Shown here: piece by piece, positions 1-10,996 of the stretch
Layout of the letters: the number at the start of each line of letters is the position of its first letter
How positions within the stretch are numbered: the stretch's first letter is position 1
Assembly: GCA_030544215.1 (NCBI GenBank)
Contig: JARZZO010000014.1
Coordinates: 14,852,234 to 14,916,233, forward strand
Reading direction: 5' to 3'
DNA: 64,000 nucleotides
Origin: Zantedeschia hybrid cultivar
Taxonomy: Eukaryota; Streptophyta; Magnoliopsida; Alismatales; Araceae
The notes under the pieces: generated by a model
Told to the model about the DNA's origin: nothing
Databases searched by the model: none
What the model saw: only the letters and a program-made list of their open reading frames with translations
Program-made: the position numbers and the translations under genes

Positions 1-290
1 GTAAACCGTACCGGGAGTGGCTTCGGCCATGCAAACCGTATCGGGTGCGGCATGGTATTCTTTCTAAGTCCGTGTAAACCGTACCGGGAGTGGCTTCGGC
101 CATGCAAACCGTATCGGGAGCGGCATGGTATTCTTTCTAAGTCCGTGTAAACCGTACCGGGAGTGGCTTCGGCCATGCAAACCGTATCGGAAGCGGCATG
201 GTATTCTTTCTAAGTCCGTGTAAACCGTACCGGGAGTGGCTTCGGCCATGCAAACCGTATCGGGAGCGGCATGGTATTATTTCTAAGTCC
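1..290 (+). repeat. 73-bp tandem array of element A (four copies, partial at the edge)
   Basis: Each unit carries GTAAACCGTACCGGGAGTGG, CTTCGGCCATGCAAACCG and CGGCATGGTATTCTTTC, repeating every 73 bp. The same unit, 71 or 73 bp long, occurs in element B (32305-33145) and, on the opposite strand, in element C (9339-10752). The short open frames that cross it shift phase at every unit and are not genes. Confidence 0.95.
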
Positions 291-530
291 GCAAATAACC
301 CGTACCGATCGGGAAGCTGCACGGTTTTTCTAAGCCCGCAGGTAACCTGAACCGAGAGTGGCTTCGGCCATGTGTACCGGTTCGAGAAGCGGCACGGTAT
401 ATTTCTAAGTCCGCAAATAACCCGTACCGATCGGGAAGCGGCACGGTTCTTCTAAACCCGCAGGTAACCTGATCTGAGGGTGGCTTCGGCCACGTATACC
501 CGATCGGGGAGCGGCATGGTTCTTCAAACG
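290..530 (+). repeat. Diverged 122-bp-type repeat units of element A
   Basis: About one and a half units contain AAGTCCGCAAATAACCCGTA and CTAAGCCCGCAGGTAACCTG. These are the reverse complement of the 122-bp unit that forms the large array in element C at 6230-9338. Order relative to the LTR (73-bp array, then 122-bp type, then polypurine tract) matches C. Confidence 0.85.
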
Positions 531-617
531 AAGCATATACCGTATTACTTCTTCTGGCAGCTTCGGGCTATACTCTCGCCATCTCAGAGCTGAGAAAGAC
601 AAGAGTGGGGGGCTATG

Positions 618-1671
618 TGATGAGGCAGAATCCGATTCGGCCCATTAGAGCAGGCCCAAACCCCGTTCAGCCCAACAACAGCAGTATCAGGCCCTCCGGG
701 AGCCTCCAGCCCATCAACGGCCCAGCAGCCCTCGGCCCCATAAGCGGCACCGTTGCTCCCGGCCCAACAGGCTTCGGCCCGTCAGCGGCCCATCAGCCTA
801 CGGCCCGGGAACAGCGCGGCAGCCCTAGGCCCAGCAGGCTTCGGCCCATCGGCGGCCCAACCCCCTTCGGCCCGATAGCCGAGCCCGGCCCACTCCGGTG
901 GCGGATCAGGCACTATAGCGGTTTACCAGTAAGCCCAAACATAGTCCTATATCGGCTATCACCGTTAACCAACCTCTATCATCTGCTATAAATACACCGC
1001 TATTTATTGCCAAAGGTATGCAACTCTTTGCCTCCGAGACCCTTAAGAACTACGGTCCAAATAGCATTAAAGCTACTTCTTGCCTTCTGAATCGAATCAT
1101 CTTCAGAAGCTAACTTGACCGTCGGAGGGGGTTCCTAAGGGCCAGAGCCCAGGACTCCTGCTGACCGGTTTCTTCTTCTTTTCCTCCTGCAGGAGCTCGG
1201 TTCGAATCATCGCCGATCTTCCCGAGTCGGTCTCGGCCGCCGACCTCGGATTCCTCTCCCTGGTCTCGACGCCGTGCGACGGCTGCCCCGCAACGGAAGA
1301 CTCGGCCCCGCGCTGTCCCCTCGTCCGACAAAAAGGGCTTTTGGGCTCACTATCCAAGAGCAAGCCGAGTCCGAGACCCTTCCGGCCTCAGACCGTCGGC
1401 TTTGGCTTCATCGCCTGTCGGCAATACAGCCAGAAAGAGCTTCATCCGCGCCGCCCCTTCGCCCGCCGAAGGAGCCTCGGCCCCGACTTCCCGGAGACGA
1501 GCCTGCACCGACCGAAGCGCCCTTCGGCCTTCGGACCCTCGTCTTCGCCTCCGCCTTCTCGGCCTTCCGGATCCCCGTCGAGCCTCAATAACACCGATCC
1601 AAACCGGCTTCGGATCCACCTCTTCGGGTTCCAGCCTCGGAATCCGGTCGTGATAGATCCAGTCTACATCA
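618..1671 (+). repeat. 3' LTR of element A (1054 bp)
   Basis: TG...CA termini match the LTRs of B and C. U3 is dense in GGCCCA motifs. A TATA box TATAAATA lies at 987-994. Compared with the 880-bp LTRs of B, there are about 170-190 extra bases in U5, around 1300-1480. The right flank starts GTATT; the matching left copy is outside the window. Confidence 0.9.
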
Positions 1672-1736
1672 GTATTAATTTTCGCTTCTCTTCTAGAGGT
1701 GCACAAAATTAAACATAAAAAATAGCGGGACTTTTA

Positions 1737-2122
1737 GGTCTTGTTTGATGTAGCTTTCACTTGAAAGTACTTATGTATTTTCATTTAGTTATTTTTTATG
1801 AAAAGTCATCAGACTTTGGAAGCTATTTATATGGTGTTTTCTTTGTGTTTTGACTTCCAACTAAAAGTTACAAGGAAAGAATTTTCAAAGTTCGAAAAAA
1901 AGTGAAGTTGTTATGAAAGAGTTGAAAAAGAGAGGTTATAACTAATTTCCAACTAAAAGTTACAAGGAAAGAATTTCCAAAGTTCGAAAAAAAGTGAAGT
2001 TGTTATAACTAATTTTAATTTTAACAAATTAAAATTAGTTATAACCTCTCTTCTTCAACTCATTTTATAGAAGAAGTAAAAGTCAAAAGAAACTTTCAAA
2101 TAAAGTTTTGCTAAACACGTCC
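1737..2122. mobile_element. MITE-like inverted-repeat element
   Basis: The left end (GGTCTTGTTTGATGTAGC) and the reverse complement of the right end (GGACGTGTTTAGCAAAAC) match over roughly 30 bp with several mismatches. Inside are a direct repeat of about 60 bp (1855-1914 and 1947-2006) and a palindromic stretch around 2003-2043 (AACTAATTTTAATTT against its complement). No coding potential. A clear target duplication was not found, so the superfamily is left open. Confidence 0.5.
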
Positions 2123-4864
2123 TCAGTATATATCCACCGTAAAAAAGAAAGAAAAATGTAGGGTTTGAAGGATGAACATGCCTATATATTGTGTTACTAA
2201 TTAAGCTGTAAACTTATAGTGATGATCTTTCCTTCCTTATTGTGCTTAATTTTGCTAGTATTAGTATCACAGAGAGATAAAAGCTTACATGATGCCGATC
2301 GAGCTGCCACCATTGCCGACGCCAAGCTGGCGTTGGTGCCATCCTTACACCTTTAACATATTAGCATCAGCCAATATACACGCGCGCAAGTCCTTATCCT
2401 ACGTGTGAACATAGTTAATTAAAAGGTCCCCTCAGCTGCAAACAGGAATTAATGTCTTTGGTTTGTGGGCCAAAATAAAACCATCCCGTGTGAATGTTTG
2501 ACCGCACCTTTGCGTGTGTTCTTGTGGGTGCGCTTGTGGGCTCATCCAATTCTGATATATATGTTTTGAGTGCGGTTTCTCTTAGTGCTAGTTTGAATTC
2601 AATTCGGTCAATACAGAAAAGAAAGAAGAAAGGTTTTTATAAAAATTAATAATAAAAATACCATGTAAAAATTTTTTTTAAAATCTTTCTTTCTATTGAT
2701 TAACTAAAGTCCAATTCAAATTTAGACGCAGAAGATTTTTATTCATATGTTTTAATCATAATGGGGATGTAGACGGAATCATGATGTGTATGATGAGAGA
2801 GGGAAAGCGAGAAGCAACTAATGGGACCGCCACGACCACGGCCTCCCTATTCAAATCATAGATCAAAGGCCATCCATGGCCCGTTGATCTCGCAGTGGTT
2901 CATTATTACATAGGGATCGCTTCCATAATCATTTGGGTGACGACTCTGGTTAGTTAATTAATTAAATCAAGTAATAATTAAGTGGTTTACTGCTGGTAGC
3001 CCCACAGCTAATTAAGCACGTCTCCATCCACCGCCGCTCTCAACTCCACATGATTTCACACGCGACGCAAGAGAAGCTCGTTTGACCCGGCGGCTCTCGC
3101 GTGCCATGCCAGCCCTTGTTGCATTTGACCAGCTTAATTAGTGGAAGGGTGGGTGATTTGCTTGACTCACAAATAATTTTAGGCTCAAAATAGGCCGAGA
3201 CCAGTATAGATTAGGACTCCGGTTAATTAACCGGGGTGGAAATTAACTTCGTTAATCATAGATTAATGGGAGGACGGTCACCGAGCTGCAGCTAGTCTGT
3301 GAGAAAATTAAATTAAGTTCTCCCACTTGACAAATGAATGCTAACTAGTCTGCAATGTCACATCCTATTTCGGACTTGTCATTCTTGAAAAAGACGATGA
3401 CAAGATGATGTCTTCCGTTTCTCTTTTTCTGTCAGTTGTCACTTTAATCGGTCCCATTAGGAGAAAACTTGCAACCGGTTTTGTACTTGAGATTTTTCTA
3501 ATCTATTAATCCTGACTAATATTACATTATTACTTACAATATATACTAGCTAGGATCATATTATAGAGCGGTGCAACACATTACTGGATCATACGCTACA
3601 ATACTATGGTATACTTACGAGTACGATATATTCCTAGAATTGTAGTGTATCCCTCCTATGGCTGCATTTTCACTTATTAGAATGCAGCATTAGAGTTTAA
3701 TACAAATTGTTATGACTGGAAAATATTTCCCAAGACTGGTATCTGTTAAGAGTACTGCAGTATATATACTTTCTTGGACGACAATATATTTATCAAGAGT
3801 GCAAGATGTTTTGTAAGACTGCAAATTAAGTGGAAATACGTGAAAGATAGTTTCTAAGATAGTAATTATATATTTCTAAATGATCGCGATATATTTTTAA
3901 GGATTAATTTTATATAAACCCTCCTTACATATAGAATAGCAAATACCCCTCTTATTTACACAATATCATATATGTTTTCATTATGATAATGTTTCATCAA
4001 AAGTACTACTAATGGATACCATAACATTTTAACAAGAGTAAATATGATATTACATAATATCGTACGTACATATTCCTGTCACTATAACGTTCTATCAAAA
4101 ATGTCATTGATAGATACTACATCATTTTAACGAGAGTATGTGTGATGTCGCATAAATAAGAGAGTTATATCTGATATTCAACATGTAACGAAGATTTATA
4201 TAGAATTTTTTTTAGTCTGAACGGTAGGTAGCTAGATTCAAGAATCAAAAAGGGTGTGAGGCGTAGGAACCGGACAAGTTTGGAAATTAATAACAAGGTG
4301 ACAGGTGACAAAAGTGAACAGCATCACAGGAAGATTTGGAAATTTTAAATGGTGACGCGGGACATTAATGTATGTAGCATTAATTAGTCCAGGTCCATTT
4401 GTCAAATAAGCTAGCCAGTACTGGCAGACTGTATAAAGATAACTGCGCTAGCTGCACGCGCCATTTCTAAATTAACGTAGCTAGCATCACTCACCCGTAA
4501 AAAATAGTTGGTTTCGTCTGCTATAGATGTGCATATATAACAGGAACTACGACACTGAACAAATCAGAATGAGTTGCTTGGTGTGGTTATTTTATGGATT
4601 TGATGAAAGCTGCAAGTTAAGCTCACTCGACGTAACGAGTCAAATATTATTTAACATTGAAGCAGGTCAAAGAACTCCACTCGAGCTAAAGTTACTTCAA
4701 AGTCTCTTTAATCTTCTCCACCCCTGAGAAAAGAGTAAAACATGAGCTTCTACTCGTCATCAAGTCGAAGATAGCAAAACAGGCAACAAAAAGGATGACC
4801 ATGCATGGGCGACCCATTGCTTCGTTGCAAGGAGCACAAGAGTATGGTAAACAAAAGATATATT

Positions 4865-4869
4865 ACATG
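4865..4869. repeat. Target site duplication of element C (left copy ACATG)
   Basis: ACATG directly precedes the LTR start at 4870 and recurs at 13420-13424 right after the other LTR. A five-base duplication is usual for Ty3/gypsy integration. Confidence 0.9.
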
Positions 4870-6015
4870 TGATGTAGACTGGATCTATCACGACCGGATC
4901 CCGCAAACGGGGATCCGAAACAAGGAGGATCCGGAGCCGGTCCGGATCGAGCGGTGACGAGGGGACCCGACGGGGATCCACAACAGGGCGAAGCCGAGGC
5001 TGTTTCGGAATGAAGAGGATCCGCCCGCGGGGGGCGCGATCTGCCGCCGGAGCTGTTCTTGGATAGTGAGCCGCTGCTCCTTCGGTCGGACGAAGGCGCG
5101 GCGCGAGCAGGAGCTCCTGTCGGCGGAGCTGTAGACGAGCGTCGGAGCAGAAGCCGGAAAGTCCGAGATCGGACGGGGGGACGGCTCGCTCTCCGACGAG
5201 GGGGTCCGAAGGCACCTTCAGCGCGAGGCCGAGTCTCCTGGCGCGGGGCGACCGACGGGATCGCCCTCGGACGGCGAGTCCGAAGGCTACTTCAGCGTGA
5301 GACCGAGCCTCCTGGCGCGGGGCAGCCGGCGTTCGGCGTCGAGACCGGGGAGAGGAGTCCGAGGTCGGCGGCCGAGACCGACTCGGGGAGGTCGGCGATG
5401 ATTCGAACCGAGCCCCTGCAAGAGGGAAAGAAGAAGAAGAACCAGTCAGCAGGAGTCCCGGGCGTCAGCCCTGGGGAACCCCCTCCGACGGTCAAGTTAG
5501 CTTCTGAAGAAGATTCGATTCAGGAAGCTAGAAGAAACAGCTAGAACCCTATTCGGACAGTAGTCCTTTAAGAGGTTTCGGAAGCTTAGGGGGGCATCCG
5601 TTTTTCCCACCACCACCACCTTGGCCACAAGTAGCAGGATACTTATAGCGGAGGGTAGCGGATGGTTAACGGTGGCAGCCGATATAGGACTAAAAGGAGG
5701 CTTACTGATAAACCGCCATAGCGTCTGATCCGCCACCGGAGTGGGCCGGATTCGGCTACCGGGCCGAAGGGGGTTGGGCCGCTGACGGGCCGAAGCCTGC
5801 TGGGCCCTGGGCCGCCGTGCTGTTCCCGGGCCGTAGGCTGGTGGGCCGCTGACGGGCTGAAGCCTGCCGGGCCGGGAGCGACGGGGCCGCTTATGGGCCG
5901 AGGGCTGCTGGGCCGCTAACGGGCCGAAGGCCGCCGGAGGGCCTAATACTGCTACTGTTGGGCTGAATGGGGTTTGGGCCTGCTGCAATGGGCCGAATCG
6001 GATTCTGCCGCATCA
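4870..6015 (-). repeat. 3' LTR of element C (1146 bp)
   Basis: Runs from TGATGTAGACTGG to GATTCTGCCGCATCA on the + strand. U3 lies at the right end and is packed with TGGGCC on this strand. A TATA-like TATAAG on the - strand lies at about 5642-5649. U5 is longer than in A or B, with extra GC-rich sequence around 5040-5330. Confidence 0.93.
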
Positions 6016-6037
6016 CATAGCCCCCCACTCTTGTCTT
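6016..6037 (-). other. Polypurine tract of element C
   Basis: CATAGCCCCCCACTCTTGTC on the + strand reads as a purine-rich GACAAGAGTGGGGGGCTATG on the element's strand, immediately inside the 3' LTR. The same tract precedes the 3' LTRs of A and B. It would prime plus-strand DNA synthesis. Confidence 0.75.
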
Positions 6038-6229
6038 CCTCAGTTCTGAGATGGCAAGAGTAAAATCTGAGACCTCCTCGGAAGAGCGATACGGTATATG
6101 CTTCGTTTGAAAAACCTTTGCTTTGTATAAAAAAGCCGCCTCAGGTCGGCCGAGGGCTGTTGGCAAACAGCTTCGTCTAAGGCCGGGACCTTGTCGGAGA
6201 TACCTTCGTCTTATGTCGAGACTTGGTGT

Positions 6230-9200
6230 ACATAGAACACCATGCCGCTTCCCGACCGGTACGGGCTATTTGCGGACTTAGAAATATACTGTGCCGCTTC
6301 CCGAACCGGCACACATGGCCGAAGCCACTCTCGGTTCAGGTTACCTGCGGGCTTAGAAGAACCGTGCCGCTTCCCGATCGGTACGGGTTATTTGCGGACT
6401 TAGAAATATACCGTGCCGCTTCCCGAACCGGTACACATGGCCGAAGCCACTCTCGGTTCAGGTTACCTGCGGGCTTAGAAGAACCGTGCCGCTTCCCGAT
6501 CGGTACGGGTTATTTGCGGACTTAGAAATATACCGTGCCGCTTCCCGGACCGGTACACATGGCCGAAGCAACTCTCGGTTCAGGTTACCTGCGGGCTTAG
6601 AAGAACCGTGCCGCTTCCCGATCGGTACGGGTTATTTGCGGACTTAGAAATATACCGTGCCGCTTCCCAAACCGGTACACATGGCCGAAGCCACTCTCGG
6701 TTCAGGTTACCTGCGGGCTTAGAAGAACCGTGCCGCTTCCCGATCGGTACGGGTTATTTGCGGACTTAGAAATATACCGTGCCGCTTCCCGAACCGGTAC
6801 ACATGGCCGAAGCCACTCTCGGTTCAGGTTACCTGCGGGCTTAGAAGAACCGTGCCGCTTCCCGATCGGTACGGGTTATTTGCGGACTTAGAAATATACC
6901 GTGCCGCTTCCCGAACCGGTACACATGGCCGAAGCCACTCTCGGTTCAGGTTACCTGCGGGCTTAGAAGAACTGTGCCGCTTCCCGATCGGTACGGGTTA
7001 TTTGCGGACTTAGAAATATACCGTGCCGCTTCCCGAACCGGTACACATGGCCGAAGCCACTCTCGGTTCAGGTTACCTGCGGGCTTAGAAGAACCGTATC
7101 GCTTCCCGATCGGTACGGGTTATTTGCGGACTTAGAAATATACCGTGCCGCTTCCCGAACCGGTACACATGGCCGAAGCCACTCTCGGTTCAGGTTACCT
7201 GCGGGCTTAGAAGAACCGTGCCGCTTCCCGATCGGTACGGGTTATTTGCGGACTTAGAAATATACCGTGCCGCTTCCCGAACCGGTACACATGGCCGAAG
7301 CCACTCTCGGTTCAGGTTACCTGCGGGCTTAGAAGAACCGTGCCGCTTCCCAATCGGTACGGGTTATTTGCGGACTTAGAAATATACCGTGCCGCTTCCC
7401 GAACCGGTACACATGGCCGAAGCCACTCTCGGTTCAGGTTACCTGCGGGCTTAGAAGAACCGTGCCGCTTCCCGATCGGTACGGGTTATTTGCGGACTTA
7501 GAAATATACCGTGCCGCTTCCCGAACCGGTACACATGGCCGAAGCCACTCTCGGTTCAGGTTACCTGCGGGCTTAGAAGAACCGTGCCGCTTCCCGATCG
7601 GTACGGGTTATTTGCGGACTTAGAAATATACCGTGCCGCTTCCCGAACCGGTACACATGGCCGAAGCCACTCTCGGTTCAGGTTACCTGCGGGCTTAGAA
7701 GAACCGTGCCGCTTCCCGATCGGTACGGGTTATTTGCGGACTTAAAAATATACCGTGCCGCTTCCCGAACCGGTACACATGGCCGAAGCCACTCTCGGTT
7801 CAGGTTACCTGCGGGCTTAGAAGAACCGTGCCGCTTCCCGATCGGTACGGGTTATTTGCGGACTTAGAAATATACCGTGCCGCTTCCCGAACCGGTACAC
7901 ATGGCCGAAGCCACTCTCGGTTCAGGTTACCTACGGGCTTAGAAGAACCGTGCCGCTTCCCGATCGGTACGGGTTATTTGCGGACTTAGAAATATACCGT
8001 GCCGCTTCCCGAACCGGTACACATGGCCGAAGCCACTCTCGGTTCAGGTTACCTGCGGGCTTAGAAGAACCGTGCCGCTTCCCGATCGGTACAGGTTATT
8101 TGCGGACTTAGAAATATACCGTGCCGCTTCCCGATCGGTACGGGTTATTTGCGGACTTAGAAATATACCGTGCCGCTTCCCGAACCGGTACACATGGCCG
8201 AAGCCACTCTCGGTTCAGGTTACCTGCGGGCTTAGAAGAACCGTGCCGCTTCCCGATCGGTACGGGTTATTTGCGGACTTAGAAATATACCGTGCCGCTT
8301 CCCGAACCGGTACACATGGACGAAGCCACTCTCGGTTCAGGTTACCTGCGGGCTTAGAAGAACCGTGCCGCTTCCCGATCGGTACGGGTTATTTGCGGAC
8401 TTAGAAATATACCGTGCCGCTTCCCGAACCGGTACACATGGCCGAAGCCACTCTCGGTTCAGGTTACCTGCGGGCTTAGAAGAACCGTGCCGCTTCCCGA
8501 TCGGTACGGGTTATTTGCGGACTTAGAAATATACCGTGCCGCTTCCCGAACCGGTACACATGGCCGAAGCCACTCTCGGTTCAGGTTACCTGCGGGCTTA
8601 GAAGAACCGTGCCGCTTCCCGATCGGTACGGGTTATTTGCGGACTTAGAAATATACCGTGCCGCTTCCCGAACCGGTACACATGGCCGAAGCCACTCTCG
8701 GTTCAGGTTACCTGCGGGCTTAGAAGAACCGTGCCGCTTCCCGATCGGTACGGGTTATTTGCGGACTTAGAAATATACCGTGCCGCTTCCCGAACCGGTA
8801 CACATGGCCGAAGCCACTCTCGGTTCAGGTTACCTGCGGGCTTAGAAGAACCGTGCCGCTTCCCGATCGGTACGGGTTATTTGCGGACTTAGAAATATAC
8901 CGTGCCGCTTCCCGAACCGGTACACATGGCCGAAGCCACTCTCGGTTCAGGTTACCTGCGGGCTTAGAAGAACCGTGCCGCTTCCCGATCGGTACGGGTT
9001 ATTTGCGGACTTAGAAATATACCGTGCCGCTTCCCGAACCGGTACACATGGCCGAAGCCACTCTCGGTTCAGGTTACCTGCGGGCTTAGAAGAACCGTGC
9101 CGCTTCCCGATCGGTACGGGCTATTTGCGGACTTAGAAATATACCGTGCCGCTTCCCGAACCGGTACACATGGCCGAAGCCACTCTCGGTTCAGGTTACC

Positions 9201-9338
9201 TGCGGGCTTAGAAGAACCGTGCCGCTTCCCGATCGGTACGGGTTATTTGCGGACTTAGAAATATACCGTGCCGCTTCCCGAACCGGTACACATGGCCGAA
9301 GCCACTCTCGGTTCAGGTTACCTGCGGGCTTAGAAGAA
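6230..9338 (-). repeat. 122-bp tandem array (about 25 units plus one half-unit)
   Basis: GCTTAGAAGAACCGTGCCGC recurs at 6351, 6473, 6595 and onward with a period of 122 bp. Each unit has two related halves: one with CCGATCGGTACGGGTTATTT, the other with CCGAACCGGTACACATGG. From 6351 to 9328 there are 24 periods plus about 49 bp, the extra half-unit lying near 8072-8160. Units are almost identical, which points to recent amplification. No coding capacity. Confidence 0.95.
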
Positions 9339-10752
9339 AACCTTGCCGCTCCCGATACGGTTTGCATGGCCGAAGCCACTCCCGGTACGGTTTACACGGA
9401 CTTAAAGAAAGCCATGCCGCTCCCGATACGGTTTGCATGGCCGAAGCCACTCCCGGTACGGTTTGCACGGACTTAAAGAAAGCCATGCCGCTCCCGATAC
9501 GGTTTGCATGGCCGAAGCCACTCCCGGTACGGTTTACACGGACTTAGAGAAAGCCATGCCGCTCCCGATACGGTTTGCATGGCCGAAGCCACTCCCGGTA
9601 CGGTTTACACGGACTTAGAGAAAACCTTGCCGCTCCCGATACGGTTTGCATGGCCGAAGCCACTCCCGGTACGGTTTACACGGACTTAAAGAAAGCCTTG
9701 CCGCTCCCGATACCGTTTGCATGGCCGAAGCCACTCCCGGTACGGTTTACACGGACTTAGAGAAAGCCATGCCGCTCCCGATACGGTTTGCATGGCCGAA
9801 GCCACTCCCGGTACGGTTTACACGGACTTAGAGAAAACCTTGCCGCTCCCGATACGGTTTGCATGGCCGAAGCCACTCCCGGTACGGTTTACACGGACTT
9901 AAAGAAAGCCTTGCCGCTCCCGATACGGTTTGCATGGCCGAAGCCACTCCCGGTACGGTTTACACGGACTTAGAGAAAGCCATGCCGCTCCCGATACGGT
10001 TTGCATGGCCGAAGCCACTCCCGGTACGGTTTACACGGACTTAAAGAAAGCCATGCCGCTCCCGATACGGTTTGCATGGCCGAAGCCACTCCCGGTACGG
10101 TTTACACGGACTTAGAGAAAACCTTGCCGCTCCCGATACGGTTTGCATGGCCGAAGCCACTCCCGGTACGGTTTACACAGACTTAAAGAAAGCCTTGCCG
10201 CTCCCGATACGGTTTGCATGGCCGAAGCCACTCCCGGTACGGTTTACACGGACTTAAAGAAAGCCTTGCCGCTCCCGATACGGTTTGCATGGCCGAAGCC
10301 ACTCCCGGTACGGTTTGCACGGACTTAAAGAAAACCATGCTGCTCCCGATACGGTTTGCATGGCCGAAGCCACTCCTGGTACGGTTTGCACGGACTTAAA
10401 GAAAGCCATGCCGCTCCCGATACGGTTTGCATGGCCGAAGCCACTCCCGGTACGGTTTACACGGACTTAAAGAAAGCCATGCCGCTCCCGATACGGTTTG
10501 CATGGCCGAAGCCACTCCCGGTACGGTTTGCACGGACTTAAAGAAAGCCATGCCGCTCCCGATACGGTTTGCATGGCCGAAGCCACTCCCGGTACGGTTT
10601 ACACGGACTTAGAGAAAGCCATGCCGCTCCCGATACGGTTTGCATGGCCGAAGCCACTCCCGGTACGGTTTACACGGACTTAAAGAAAGCCTTGCCGCTC
10701 TCGATACGGTTTGCATGGCCGAAGCCACTCCCGGTACGGTTTGCACGGACTT
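9339..10752 (-). repeat. 71-bp tandem array (about 20 units) with a three-unit higher-order pattern
   Basis: CCATGCCGCTCCCGATACGG and TGGCCGAAGCCACTCCCGG repeat every 71 bp. The linker varies among three types: GAGAAAGCCATG, GAGAAAACCTTG and AAGAAAGCCTTG. These recur in that order about every 213 bp from about 9550 to 10190. The unit is the same family as the arrays of A and B. Reading frames of 61 codons across it end at each linker and change phase, so they are not genes. Confidence 0.95.
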
Positions 10753-10900
10753 TGAATAACGCTGCTCCGATCCGATACGAATGGCCAGAGCTGCCCTCGG
10801 ATCGGGTTGACGTGGTCTTCGAATAATGCCGCTCCGATCCGATACGAATGGCCAGAGCCGCCCTCGGATCGGGTTGATGCGGTCTTTGAGTAATTGTCGC
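10752..10900 (-). repeat. Two-copy 67-bp repeat at the inner end of the arrays
   Basis: GCTCCGATCCGATACGAATG occurs at 10764 and 10831, followed each time by a GGCCAGAGC and CCCTCGGATCGGGTTGA block. It lies between the 71-bp array and the broken 3' end of gag. It may be a remnant of an older array. Confidence 0.8.
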
Positions 10901-10996
10901 TCTGGTCGGCGGATCAAGTCCTTCATCTCCGTGAGCACTTTGGGAAGGGGAAGCAGGCAAGGGCAGATGCCGCTGTTGCGGGTCCCGTCGCCTCTC

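Larger units (their letters stand above)
1..1671 (+). mobile_element. Element A: 3' end of a Tat-type Ty3/gypsy LTR retrotransposon
   Basis: The window opens inside this element. In order it holds a 73-bp tandem array, about one and a half diverged units of a second repeat, a purine-rich tract (GTGGGGGGCTATG before 618) and one LTR at 618-1671. The LTR begins TGATGAGGCAG and ends CTACATCA, as in elements B and C. The body lies to the left of the window, so coding content and the left target duplication cannot be seen. Unlike B, there is no antisense gene between array and LTR. Family membership is certain from shared LTR ends; the Tat assignment is inherited from B. Confidence 0.85.
1672..4869. 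other. Intergenic DNA between elements A and C
   Basis: AT-rich, with no gene-like reading frame. It holds a MITE-like insertion (about 1737-2122) and a diverged direct duplication at about 3975-4060 and 4070-4155 (shared core CATTTTAACRAGAGTA). A 66-codon frame at 4527-4727 has no recognisable features. The last bases before element C are its target duplication ACATG (4865-4869). Confidence 0.6.

Noticed and set aside
605..991. 128-residue Pro-rich frame in the LTR of element A
   Set aside because: Produced by GGCCCA-rich U3. Similar frames in B (28559-29053) and C (5497-5988) do not keep the same protein.
4527..4727. 66-residue frame in intergenic DNA
   Set aside because: Short, with no domain, no codon bias and no neighbours that would support a gene.
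5059..5544. 161-residue Arg-rich frame in the C LTR, repeated at 12463-12948
   Set aside because: Present in both copies only because both are the same LTR. It lies antisense to the element in GC-rich U5 and has no domain.
6230..9338. Regular repeats that could suggest a CRISPR array
   Set aside because: Units are contiguous without unique spacers, and the setting is a plant retroelement.
9362..10826. Ladder of 61-residue reading frames starting MHGRSHSRYGLH at 71-bp intervals
   Set aside because: They follow the tandem repeat, change phase at each unit, and end at the linker. The same happens at 1-322 and 32395-33244. No sign of translation.
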